Below, piece by piece: positions 11,580 to 22,757 of a DNA stretch of 64,000 bases. Source of the DNA: Gymnopus androsaceus JB14 (taxonomy: Eukaryota; Basidiomycota; Agaricomycetes; Agaricales; Omphalotaceae); contig ML769414.1 of assembly GCA_009733575.1 (NCBI GenBank), positions 1 through 64,000 of the forward strand, written 5' to 3'. The notes beneath the pieces are model-generated. The model saw nothing but the letters and a program-made list of their open reading frames with translations, did not search any database and had not been told where the DNA came from. Within the stretch, counting starts at the first letter, position 1, and each line of letters starts with the position of its first letter. The translations under genes and the position numbers were made by a program.

Positions 11580-12352
11580 ATGCTCTCTTTACGTCTCGTC
11601 CTAGGCCTCTTTGCCGCCTCTTTCGTGGTTTCCGCGCAAACTTGCTTCCCCACAGCACCTTCTAAACCGGTCATTATCCACGCATCGCCTACTAACGGGT
11701 GGTACCTCGATGAAAGTCCTACGGATTACATTGGTGTCATCCTCTTTGTGCGACATCTCTTCTGTCAGCATGCACTGCCGAGTACTGATCTCTGTGTTTT
11801 CATCTCCAGAGCTCTACTATAGCCAACTTGATGAATATCACGCTACTTGACCCGACTGCCAACACGTATCAGATTCAGTAAGTAGTAGACTTTGCTTCCT
11901 CTCGAATGTCATGATTTACTCACAAATTTCTAGGCCTTACGACGCGACTGCCACTACCCAGTGTATTTATGGGCCGGGTACAGCCAATGGGCAGGTTTTC
12001 GGGTCTACCTGTGGAACCGATGGCACACAAGTGAGTTTTTCTTCTATCCCCCCCAAGCAATTGTGACCGTCTGACCGACGCTGACCCATCTCTCAAATCT
12101 TTCTTACAGTGGATCATCTCCTGCGAGACTTGCAACGCCGCAGGTGGAGGTACTGCATGCACCTTTGAATCAGTCACTGCAACTGCATTGTGGGGTGAGG
12201 CGCAGTGCATTTATCAGACTGCGGAGAATCTGGGAGGTGGTTTGTCGCTTCAGGCATGTGGGTACGATGTAAGTCCTTTGAGCTCCTAGTTGTGCGAGGA
12301 AGAGCTGACCAACAACGATATGCAGGTTCCTTCACAGTACTATGATTTCTGA
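11580..12352 (+). CDS. small secreted protein, 172 aa, five exons
   Basis: Exons 11580-11747, 11810-11877, 11934-12030, 12110-12268 and 12326-12352 join in frame through four canonical introns (donors GTGCGA, GTAAGT, GTGAGT, GTAAGT) and give exactly 172 codons plus TGA. The ATG was chosen because it opens a textbook signal peptide, MLSLRLVLGLFAASFVVSAQ, cut probably after SAQ. The mature part has eight Cys, including a CETC pair, and Gly/Thr-rich stretches, suggesting a disulfide-stabilised extracellular protein. I recognise no family. Splicing and codon pattern look intact, so it is probably expressed. Role in wall, substrate or host interaction is unknown. Confidence 0.8.
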
Positions 12353-12481
12353 AGTAGGTTCGTTTAATGTGGAGACTAGCGCATGAGGGGGGTAGATGTA
12401 GACATCCGGCACTGGCGAATAATCATTTGGTACTGTACTGGTAGCCTGAGCAATAATTGGAGACCGAAATTTAATTACTTT

Positions 12482-12579
12482 AGGGGAGTGGTCTAACGGA
12501 TCCAGTGTTTAGGATTGCGAGTGAAACGCATCTAGCCGTTGGGCTTTGCCCGCTGTGTTCGAATTGCACAGATGACATT
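12482..12579 (+). pseudogene. tRNA-Ser(GCU)-derived relic
   Basis: Shares the D-arm phrase GGAGTGGTCTAACGG, the variable-arm phrase CCGTTGGGCTTTGCCCGC and the T-arm TGTTCGAAT with the intact tRNA gene at 46640. The acceptor stem does not pair and the anticodon arm is replaced by unrelated sequence, so it is not a functional tRNA. Confidence 0.7.
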
Positions 12580-12751
12580 TTTGCGAACCTCGTCGATGCA
12601 CTGATTATTTTTTCAATCCACGTAAAAGTCCCAACCTACGCATGTTAACTCCAACACTCAACAGAAGAGATGTATTATAGAGGATCAATCAATTTATGTT
12701 GTACAACTCCATACCCGGCACGGAGTCTAGATTTTCATAACACAAACATGA

Positions 12752-13785
12752 TTACAACGCCATCGCAAGTAGAGACACTAGAACGCCAAAGATAACTCCA
12801 TTCCGACATCTGTCATTGGTCAATAGCGCAGATGCGCTGTTGGAGTCTGCGTTCAGAGCCGTATTTCCTTTCGCAGCGGGAGTACTAGTAGTCGCTGCTG
12901 CAACGGAGGGAACTACCTCAGTGCCCTCAAGGCTAGGGTCTCCGGTTGTGAGAGCTCCAGGATTAGAAACTATGGAATAAACTGGAGCCTGAATGAAGCT
13001 CGAGGCAGAGGTATTTTCGATGTCCTCACTAGCAACTGCGGTTGGGACTGCTGCAGCAAAGGGGACTGCTTCAGTTCCCTCAAGGCTAGGATTTCCAGTT
13101 GTAACAGGTACAGGGTCAGAAACCATTGAATAAAGGTTTCCACCTGCAGCAGAGGTAGTGGGAGCAACTCCGATGGTGAAGAATGGAACTACGGATCCGG
13201 AGATAGTGATTGTGTGCAGTGGTGAAGGGATTCCAGGGTCCGCCTCTTCTTCAACACAAACGCCAGTAGTTCCATCTACCTCAAAAACACAGGAAGCAGC
13301 AAGGAATGGTTCGACTTCGTCACTGGTAGATATAGGTGGGACGATAGAGTACTGATATCCTGCAGCTGAGGCAATGAGAGTGGCTGGAACGGAAAATATT
13401 ATAAGTAAGCATTCAAGTCACAACGTCTTACTTACCCTCGACTGTTACAGTTGTAGCAAGAGTAGTCGGCGCAGCCGTGTTTGGTATTACATTATTGGCA
13501 ACAGGGCTTGTAACTATCTGTAACGTTTCGACGAATGTCGTTGCGCTGCCATCCGCAGCTGTCCCAATAGCTTTGAATGCGTCTGCAGGGGCGAATTCAG
13601 GAATTGGTATCGGAGGGAGGTCTGTGAAGACCCCTTGCACACCGGAAAGGACCACAGCAGGAGACGCAAGAGGTACGGCATTAACGAAAGAAACAGCTAA
13701 TCAAGAGACAAAAAAACATCAGATACTGAGAGCACTACTTAAACAGATTGGACTCACACACGACTATTGCAAGTAAAGACAACAT
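12752..13785 (-). CDS. secreted, probably GPI-anchored surface protein, 306 aa
   Basis: Exons 13785-13758, 13696-13436 and 13383-12752 join in frame through introns with GTGAGT and GTAAGT donors; total 306 codons plus TAA. The N-terminus MLSLLAIVVSVSFVNA is a signal peptide. The body is rich in Thr, Ala, Val and Pro with few Cys. Two imperfect internal repeats of about 46 residues occur near the C-terminus (each with P.LTTG.PSLEGTE or PVTTGNPSLEGTE followed by a VP.A rich tail). The last 18 residues form a hydrophobic tail (GVIFGVLVSLLAMAL) after a small-residue stretch, as expected for a GPI-attachment signal. I infer a cell-wall or membrane-tethered protein; no enzymatic motif is visible. 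Confidence 0.75.
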
Positions 13786-14014
13786 GTCGAATGTCGATTA
13801 TGCAAAATAAGGGAAAATGAGCCAACAAAGGAATTAGCGAATAAAAAGTCAAGAAGGATGAAGGAGCTAAGGTATTCAAATGAACGGTTCAACCGCAAAA
13901 ACCGCGAAGGAAATGAGAAAAAAGAAGGGAGGGAACAGACCCAGGAGTTTGAATTCTGAATCGAAGTCATTCTCACTGTTTTATACTAGCTCGAGCAATC
14001 TCAAGAGCTTCCAA

Positions 14015-14330
14015 GGCAGAAAGCTCATGCACATGTTTGGCGATTGCCCGATCTTTTCCCCCTCACCTATGACAGGCAAAGGGAAAAACAGGGTTTCAAT
14101 TTGCTAGTTGCTGTTTGCATTGCCCGTTATAGGTGAAGGGGAAAGGATCGGTCAACATGAGCTTTCTACCGACGTTGAGTGGGATCATCGATCATCAGCT
14201 CTCCTGTAGCACTGTGATGACTCTCCTCGAAACGCGTTCAATTTCCTAATCGTTATCGCATAGGGATCATCAATCATCAGATATGCTTGACTGCGAAATA
14301 AGTAGAGCAGTATCACAGTGCTACGGCCTT
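14015..14330. repeat. two adjacent fold-back sequences
   Basis: First hairpin: the 21-bp arm at about 14050-14070 (GATC(T/C)TTTCCCC..CACCTAT) pairs with about 14131-14151, and outer pieces (AGAAAGCTCATG at about 14020 versus CATGAGCTTTCT at about 14157-14168) also pair. Second: GTAGCACTGTGAT near 14206 pairs exactly with ATCACAGTGCTAC near 14311, flanking two direct GGGATCATC(G/A)ATCATCAG copies. They resemble short non-autonomous fold-back elements. Confidence 0.65.
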
Positions 14331-14532
14331 TAGTGCTTCACTGTACGTAGGCGATGCTGAAGGTCTTGGTTACTTTAAGTGAAATTCGGCTATACTGATT
14401 GGGGTGTATGTCAATATAGTCAAAACGCGTTGTTTCACAATACTGACTTGACCCACTGCTTAACTTTACGCTACATTCACTCCATCTCAAGATCTCACTA
14501 AGTACTTGAGAGACCATGTCAGTTTTTTTTTT

Positions 14533-14610
14533 GCGGGAGTGGTTAGAATACAAGCCGTTTGGCTTTGCGCGCATGTGTTCGAATTGAACATGTAAAGGTG
14601 ATGTTTTATA
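14533..14610 (+). pseudogene. second tRNA-Ser-derived relic
   Basis: GCGGGAGTGGTTAGA.., CCGTTTGGCTTTGC and ATGTGTTCGAATTGAACATG resemble the D, variable and T arms of the tRNA at 46640. The anticodon arm is deleted. From 14611 to the HMG stop codon at 14974 no gene is seen. Confidence 0.6.
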
Positions 14611-14973
14611 TTTGGCGAATATATCGACAAAAAACACAAGTAAATACATAGTGAAACCGAACTACATACAATGTACACTAGCGAACAAAAACAAGGGAAA
14701 CTATATAGGTCGTGTCTAATAAAGAGGCCAGAGTGAGGAAAACCATTCGTTCCGAGTCTTATCCTACATAAAGAAGAATTATGGAGAGAGCAGAAGTGAG
14801 CATTGGTGAGCAAGAGAAAGAATTCGTAGTCGTGAAAAGGTCGATATTTAGTACAGTCAATATAGGAGAACGTCCGGAGGAGTCCATAATGAGAAGAACA
14901 AAACAAACGTCAGTGAGCAGGTGATAGGATCTATCATCCGATACAAGTTGAGTAAGGAGTCCACTCCTAAAAC

Positions 14974-17900
14974 TTACTCCCTACGCTCCCATTGAACGGT
15001 GGGATCGGAATGGCTTGGGGGATAGCCATACCCAAACGAATAATGAGAAGGTCCCGCCGGCTCAGAAATAATAACCACAGGCTGACCAACAACATCTGTC
15101 ATCCCGCCCAAACCTATACCAGAATTGGTGAAATGACCATCTCCGCCCGCTCCCGCCCAGCCACTGAGGGTGCTGTACGACGATGCCGGGAATTGAGAAT
15201 GGGATTGACGGAAGAGAGTCGAATTTGAGGGTTGGGGATGGGAGGAAGACGATGAAGTAGAAATTTCAGGTTGTTGTCCATGATCCTGAGGATTAAAGTC
15301 ACCCATACGTGAATCTAGGTGCTGGTGTTCTTTCGGAGGACGGTAAAGCTGATCTGGGTTCTCTTGAAGGTGCGGATCCAGTATTGATGCAACGTAGCCA
15401 GTGTATTCGGATGTTGCAGGCATCCACGAAACCCTGGAGGCTGAGGATACTACGGCTTGACCTGCTTGAGGATTGTCCTCGATCCCAAGCCCTGTACTAG
15501 ACGATTCTTCGGTAGGCGAAACACGAGGAGACCAGGAGACGGATCTATCATTCGGGCTGACTGAGGGAGTAACTGGAGGCATCTGTTGAGAATTGTCAGT
15601 ACACCGACCCAGACGCAAGTAACCGGATACATACCTGCCTCCAGCCCATCTTCTCGGTACTGAGCAACTCTGCCATATCCACATTTACCTCTTTATCACG
15701 AGCCATTCGTACACTTTTCGAATGCTCTCCATTCTCATTAGCATAATCCATCCCAAAGTCAAAATCCGACGCAAATCCCCTTCGTCGCTCTGTCTCAACC
15801 TGCTGCCACGTCACTCCTGGTCCAATGTCCGTTCGCGAAGGAGAACTGTGCGACGCAGATGAAAGAGCAGGAGAAGATGCAGAAGAACTTGAAGTAGAAC
15901 TAGAATTTTGGTAGCTCCACTGTTCACCCCACGTTAACGTCCTTCGATGTGTCTGTTTCGGAGGTACAAATGACCCCGGTTGGACATCGACCGTCGGAGA
16001 TGTAGTGCTTGCAGGGCTCAAGGGTGGCGGAGAAGCACGACTCTCAGGTCGGAGATACACATGGCCATATGGGAAGCCAGAGCTGGCGTTAGAGTCTCCG
16101 CGAAATCTGGGAAACATGTGGAGTGCTGGCGTATCTTGTGGGTTTGGAGTAGAACGAGAGGTCCAGGCTCTTCGTCGCGGATGCTGATCGACGGCAGTGT
16201 TATGCGGAGGATGCGTAGAAGGGAAAGGGAGAAGTGCGGAGTGAGAACCAGTGACAAGACTTGGATTTGACGAAGAGGAAGAAGTATCATGATGGCTACT
16301 GGTAAGACTGCCATCGCCACTTCTCCCTTTGACAGTAGTAAACCGCCCATTACCACCGTATTGACTATGATCTCCCCCAGAAGCGTCACCGGAGGGAACA
16401 GAAGAAGAAAAGGAAACTCCAGAACTAGAGGAGAAGGATGTAGGTGAATACGTAGTGGGGATTGCATTCACGGAGCCCGCAAGCCCCGTCGTCGAAGAAC
16501 CTGACGGAGACACGGAAGATGGCGGAGGACTACCAGGTGAAGCTGTGGGTTCCCAAGGCAAGCCGCCAGCACTGGGAGAACTAAGCCATCCTTCGGATGT
16601 AGAAGGCTGTTTATGCGCATGAGAATCCTCCAAGGAGTTCCTATCATCTCTGGAATCCATAGGCGAATATGGATGCGGAGATGAGGTATAACCGGTACCC
16701 GCGCTCGGTATGGGGTATGTATGTAGTTTGGGATAGTGGACCGCTTGCGTGGGAGGATAATTGTCGGAATATGGATTATCATGATAACCACCATACCCAC
16801 TACTACCTTCCGAAGCCTCCTCTTCAGGCATGAGTTGAAGCCTCGGTCGTGTCGGACGTGGAGCAGCAGGTTCGGAGAGAGATCGTTTGAGGAACATGCG
16901 AGTGAGTGGGATGGAAGCAGGACTGAGAGAATGGGTAGGAATATGCGTCGTTAGAGAGGGACGGTGGCGGCTTTCAGTCTCTCGTCTAGCGAATGTAGAA
17001 AACGCTGATGATTCATCACCTGCATCAAACATGCCCCATTCTCCGCCGGCACGTCCGCGTTCTCTTTCCGTCTCGTTGCTAGAACTCGATCTTGAGGAGC
17101 CTGAAAAGAGACGCGAAAACAATCAGTAAAAGGGCAAAAAATACACAATCACTGCACTTACTTGGAACCTCCTGCATACCCCCCAAACGACTGTTAGCGC
17201 TGTAGGTATCAACAGTTCCTCGCAACGACCCAAAGTCTTCCCCTCGTTCGCCGAAGATGTGGGAAGGAGATTCCTCTTGGCCACGTACTCCAAAGGTAAA
17301 ATTGAGCGAAGGGTATAGCGTCCTTCCACGTTTACCGTCATCTTGCGTTTGAACCTTGCTCTCTGATCCACCTCCGAGATGCTCTTCGACATTGTCTTTG
17401 CCCTTGACTAGACCACCGCTTGTATTTTCCTCCTTCTTCGTCGTTTCGACTAATCTTTCTTCCGTCGCCGAATCCTTCTCACCAATCACATCATTCTTCT
17501 TCTCACTTGCATCCGTATCCGCACCAGCCTTCCCCTTCCCTTTCCGCCTCTCCTTTTCCCGTCCCGTCCCTTTCTTCCTTTGCTTCTCCCTCTCCACAAC
17601 CATCTCCCACTCCCTCACCGCCACTTCTAAAGCCCTACCTTCGAACCCCCGCGCAAGCATATCGGCAATAGCATTAACACGGGCTTCTGCCAATACAGAC
17701 GAGGACGACGATGCGGTAGTTTCGTTTGCGACTGCAGCCATTAATCCGATGATGTTTTGGGTTCGGGATTTAGATTGGTTTCGATCGCGCTCTCGTTCTC
17801 GCTGCTGTCGTTGTTCGGCTCCCTTGCTTTGCCTTTGCCCTTTGCCTCTGTGCTATACCTCCCACGACCTGTAGCAGCACCGGCATCGTCTTCATTTTCG

Positions 17901-19464
17901 GATGAAGGTCTAGGTTCGGAAGTTTGAGTTTTAGATACATTGTCCTTCTGGTCGACGTCGATGTTGGTACTAATGGAACTAATGCCTGTGGGAGTTGGAG
18001 TAGAAAGACCAGTCGGAATCTGCGCCGAGTTTCTACTGCTCCGAGTTCTTGACCGAGTCGTCATCATCGTATTGGGGCCAGTCTCAACGGTGGTAGCGGA
18101 ACGAGCATCAACATTGGCGTTAGCCTCGGTAGCGCTCTCACCTTCAACTGCACCAATATCGCTCGCGTCAAAAGATTGTGATTTGGATCCACGACCTGCA
18201 CGAGCACGAGAACGAATAGTGCTGAAGACGGAAGTGGATTTCGATTTCGAAGCAGAAGGAATAGTGAGGGTAGAACCAGCGATAGGACTGGTGCTTTCCT
18301 TGACGATATTAGCTTCTTCGCTATCGTTCCTCGTATTCAAGCTCGAACTTGCATTCGCATCGACGTTAGCCATAGCTGTAATCGAATCCAAGTCCGAGTT
18401 TGTATTAGCTTCTGCACCGTGAAAGTTCGATTTCGAGCCTGAAGCGGCGGAAGTACGAGTAGGAGGAGGAGGGAGAGCAAGCCGAATACCCGCTATCTCT
18501 TCATTTTCCTGGTTCGAACTTTCTTCATCTCCATGCCCGACTCCAGCTTTCAACCTCCCTCTCCCTCTCCCTCTTCCTCTTCCCCGTCCTCTCCCTCGAT
18601 TGCCCTTATTCTTTGCACCCCTTCCCCCGGTGCCTGCGGGACTAAACCTCCAATCCGGATACCTCATCCGATGTTCCTCCTGCGCAATCCTCGCCTTCTC
18701 CTCCCATTCCTTCCTCTCCGGCTCCGGCAGCCCTCTCCACACCTGTCCGATGATCTTGCTGAGGGTACTATGGTTCCCTTCAATTGAGGAGGAGATTTTA
18801 CGGCTCCGGATGAAGGCAGAGCGGAAGAGGATGAAGGCATTTGGGGGTCGAGGGATGTGGTTATAGGGAGTAGGAGATATGGTTGAGTTGCTCCCGCCTC
18901 CGCCCATAACTGCAGCGTAGTCGGTACTGGGCTAACTGCAGAGGCATCCCAGCTTGTAAAGCCACCATCGAATGCTGATCCTGTACTAGCACCGATGGTC
19001 GACGAAGAACCGCCTTTAGCCGATCCTAAACTCGAGCCCTCCCTACCAGTCCCAGTAACGAGACTCATATCCGGGAGAAATGTATAATTGAACGTTAGAG
19101 GCGAGGAGTGAGAGTAGTCTCCAGTGCTAATGCTAGTCTCGCTATCAGAGTTAGCATTGGGAGAAGGGAGTGGGGTCGGGATGCCTGGAGATATAGATGA
19201 GTCGTCCACCGGTATCCCTGGCGGCATTGAATCCGAGTCCTCGACCAATATTCCTGGAGGCATATCATCGTCTTCCTCTTCATCATCGTCTTCGTCGTCG
19301 TCTGCGTCGATAGGCGGCAAAAACCTAAACGGAGGAGATGTAGGCGACACAATATTGATATTTAGCGTAGCTGCAGCCCCAGCCTGCTGCTGTTGATATG
19401 GAGGATATGGATATGGGTTGGACCCATTCCCGTGCCCGTGAAGGTTGGATGTATTCTGATTCAT
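14974..19464 (-). CDS. HMG-box transcription factor, large, multi-exon
   Basis: From ATG 19464: an exon with Gln/Pro and a long Asp/Glu run; an intron needed before 18910 (acceptor CTGCAG, donor near 18986 or 18992); an exon with a full HMG box (HIPRPPNAFILFR .. WRGLPEPERKEWEE .. RMRYPDWRF), then an RG-repeat basic tract and Ser/Asn-rich sequence to about 17741; an exon with a helical ARVNAIADMLARGFEGRAL segment and Lys-rich coil; intron 17162-17102 (GTAAGT..TTTTCAG); an exon of Ser/Pro-rich sequence with FLKRSLSEPAAPRPTRPRLQ; intron 15634-15583 (GTATGT..CAACAG); last exon to TAA at 14974. About 1,390 residues if joined. The box belongs to the MATA_HMG/SOX-like DNA-binding class; in basidiomycetes such factors regulate mating or development. 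The frame change at 17741 is unresolved (see findings), so this may be two products. Confidence 0.75.
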
Positions 19465-19571
19465 GTTAATTTTGTTCGTTCTTGATGATGACAGCTTCGT
19501 CTAATGTGAAAGGGTCAATTAGATCTGTATAGATTCATAATCCTAAGTAAGGAAGCAATCATTCAACTCAC

Positions 19572-20790
19572 CTAGAATAGTCCTTTGGTATTGCAAGTAA
19601 CCGTCGCAGATACGTCTGTCTGAATTTTCGTTCTCGCCTGTATTTCCGTCTACGTATCGCATCAGGATCAAGAACAAAGCATGCAAAAAACAGACCTTGT
19701 ATATTCCTACTCCTCGTGCTGCGCGCGTGGTAGTGGTAATCGTAGTGGCAGTCGTAATCGTAATAGTAGCCTCACGCCTGTGAATCTAGTCTTGCTTGGC
19801 GTGTAATACGGACGATCTTGTCCTCCTGCAATCTTAATCGCGGATATCGCCGCTGATAATTTAGATGCGATGAAAGTCCACGAGCCTGTGTAAAACCAAA
19901 AAAAAAGGAACACGAGTTCAGAACAGCGCCCAAAATTGTTGACAAAGGAAGGAAACATAGAAGGAAGGGGAGAACCAAGAACGGTACAGACACACGGCCA
20001 CATACGTGTATTTTACTCGTCGTTGTAAAGAACGCAAGAAGGGAAGGGAAGCAATGTACGTACAACTGTCGCCGATAATTGTACTGCAGAGAACGCGTAC
20101 GTCCGGTTCAAAATAACAAGCTGGAAAATGGCGTTCAATGAAATGACGTGGACACGGATTAAGAGAGATAGCTGAAGCAAAGAGGTAAACAACGTACCGG
20201 AATATAATATGTCTGAATCTGGACAATTAGCATCATGAAATTAAAACGACACGAAATGAAAACCTCACCTCCCGCGATCGGTACTCAGAGCCAAAAGCAA
20301 AGTCAAATTCAAAGTCGAAGCTCTGGACGTAGGAAGTATGATGTAGAATGGGAACTATAGGATTGAATCACAATGCACTATTATCGCGTTTGTTCAGAGT
20401 TGACTTTGGTTTAAAAACGTTACTAGATGAACAATTTAGTTCACTATTGAATCTATGAGGCGAAGGACTCACTGGGATACGTAGCCACGAAACCCTCGTA
20501 AAGTTCCAATCCTTCCTGCCTTCTTCCTATCTTCTAGCGTCCTAGACCCTCCAACCTCTTCTGAGCTTTCGAATCCGAATGCAAAATAAACTTCTTTCTT
20601 CGCCGCGAATGAAATCGAGTCAACGAGCCTCAGCCTCGAGGCACGGATGCGGTATGCGTTCGGGTGCAATTGCTGTCTGCCTGTCTGCAACTGTTCAAGC
20701 TGCTGCAACTCCTCTATGTCTTTAAATTTCCGTATTCCCGCGACGTAAAGTTCGAGTCGTAGGTCTGGTCAAGCCAAATTCGCCACGAGA
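19572..20790 (-). CDS. putative multi-exon gene directly upstream of the HMG gene
   Basis: Exons were inferred because both splice sites and protein phrases are conserved in the decayed copy at 9.45-10.7 kb. An exon at about 20730-20455 reads LELYVAGIRKFKDIEELQQL and continues open; the next (about 20355-20270) reads FPFYIILPTSRASTLNLTLL, or in another frame QSFDFEFDFAFGSEYRS; then LVILNRTYAFSAVQLSAT (about 20120-20065); then SWTFIASKLSAAISAIK (about 19885-19790); then a Thr-rich piece and LFLILMRY (about 19680). GTGAGT/GTGAGG donors and pyrimidine-rich acceptors separate them. A stop (TAG) falls at 19574-19572, or the frame passes one more intron (19571-19501) and ends at TAA one base before the HMG ATG. 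Frame choices are uncertain and no family is recognised; alternating hydrophobic segments suggest a membrane protein. It could instead be a spliced leader of the HMG transcript. Confidence 0.4.
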
Positions 20791-20849
20791 GTGAAAGAAA
20801 GAGAGAATCACAGGCAACATTTGAACAGACGGAATGGGCGAAGAAAGAA

Positions 20850-22757
20850 AGAAACAAATGAACATTGCCGCGAATTGAATCATATTTTTATTGCTCACCT
20901 GGGTTATTCAGAAATTCCTTTCCTTTAAAATAACTTCAAGTTTCAAGCAACTTGCTGGATCTCCAGTCCAAGGTGTATATGAGAGAGAGAGAGAAAGAAA
21001 GAGAGCAAGGTCCAAGTAAGACCAAGACCAAGAAGCAAGCAATAACTCAAACCCAAAATCCATCACTCTCATCGCTAACTTGGTCGTTTCCTTTATGCAC
21101 CAAAATGGTAATCGTACCGTACGTGCCGAAGTTCCGTGAGCTAATTATATTAATCCAGCTTCGTCATCATCACATGCTCTCACAGCACGCGACGCGTTTT
21201 CCCACCTTATTGTTCTTTTGGGCGTCTATTTCTGTTTTTGGAAACCGGAGAAAGCGTTAGTGAGCAGATTAATTACCTCCGTCCCGAGACGAAGGTAACT
21301 TCATGTTATGGACTCGATACTGTCAGTGGATAGATCCATCCGACCTATCATCTGTAAAGTAGCTGATTTCGCACTGACGCGACGCGATGGAGACTCGGAT
21401 CTCTCCCAGCAAGCCTAAAATTCCGTATAAAGTCCGAAGGCGAGCACTAGGCGCACATACTGTGAAATGTCGAGTCGTGGTATGGGTAGCCCGTAGGTGA
21501 TCAGTAGATAATGAATACTGACTTCAGTTCATCACTCTTCCCTACTGACGAAGCTGACGACTCAGCCCACGCCGACATCACCGATTCCCGTTTTTTTAAG
21601 CTACGTTCTAAGCTAGTACAGTGAGAGAACGTCGATGGAGAGTCAATCATTTCGGTTCCTGAGTCGGTGTGCGCACCGACACTCGATACTAGTATGAATA
21701 TTGGCGACTCCTCCAGATGCCAGTCATCTCCAAGTTGGAATAGATAAATGCCAGTCGCGGGCAAAGTTAAATAGAGTTAGATGCAAAGTTCTTTCAAGAG
21801 TCGATGACCTGTATTAGTGAGCGAGCCCAATCATGATGGAAGATGATGATCCTCATCCGTCGACAAGCGCACTTCAATAGATCACATTCTACCACCTTTT
21901 CTCTGTAAACGAAATCAAGAACTTCTATCGCAGACTAAACCTAGCTGCCTTTTGCAGTAATGTTTCTCGCTTTCTCTCTCTAGACTGACTCTGTCAAAGA
22001 CGAAAGTGTTCCGACACATCCAAATAGACCATCCCATCGCGAATAAGTAATCTGTTTCATGTTTGGAGAATGGAAGATGCGAGTCAATGCAGGTTGAACT
22101 TGTGAATCACTTTTATGACAATTGTCTAAGGAGCCGATTTCGTATATCTCCGGGAAAAGAAAAGACTCACGCTAGCGTAGGTTCAATGGATAGACTGAGC
22201 TGCCACGTATGCAGGTGTGATTTGCGCACACAATCAGTTAGATGAGGATATGTGCATATCATCGATTACGAGCTCATAGCTACGCATCTTCTGCAAGAAA
22301 GAGTCTATGCTTTGCTTTTCGTAAGCTTGTGGGGTCCACTCAGTGTGAGTACTGTGAAGAGATGTGGGCATGCGCTGGGAAGAAAGACTGGAGAAGTTGA
22401 ACAATATGACCATGCCTACGACCTAGATACTGGACCAATACTTGCCGATGCCGAAGTTTCGTAAGGAGGAAGGAGAAGCCTGCCCTCAATCACCCTTCCT
22501 ATGAGAAGTACCGGGCCGACTACTTCGCTCATTACTCCTGGCCACTTATCAGTTCGACCATTGCATCTGAAATTGGCTGGGCAAACACCGTGTCGATTTG
22601 GTGAGTAGAGATTTATACACCCATTGTATAGGGCAGAGCCTCACAATGAATATTATTATTAGCATTGCTCATCCTCGTTGAATCAAATAAAGCAGCATTG
22701 ATTTACATTTTCGAGACAGCTCCCTCGCTTTGAAACTCACTTATCTTGGTAACAAAA
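20850..22757. other. long intergenic stretch with fragments
   Basis: Begins with a purine-rich GAGAGAGAGA tract near 20980. On the minus strand, 21764-21501 is open (ITGIYLF-like start without ATG) and ends at a plausible GTCAGT..TTTCACAG intron, but no complete gene can be built. On the plus strand about 22482-22605 reads HPSYEKYRADYFAHYSWPLI, which looks like a coding fragment of an unknown protein. Nothing else is supported. Confidence 0.35.

Noticed and set aside
15980..16467. Long open frames on both strands opposite the HMG gene
   Set aside because: They are shadows of Ser/Pro-rich coding sequence; no start context, splice sites or motifs.
17732..17858. Intron GTATAG..CTGCAG to join the two HMG-gene frames
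   Set aside because: Phase does not fit: the exon before it leaves two bases while the exon after needs one.
17356..17874. 172-codon plus-strand frame rich in Ser/Pro/Phe
   Set aside because: Antisense to the Lys/Glu-rich coil of the HMG gene; composition explained by the opposite strand.
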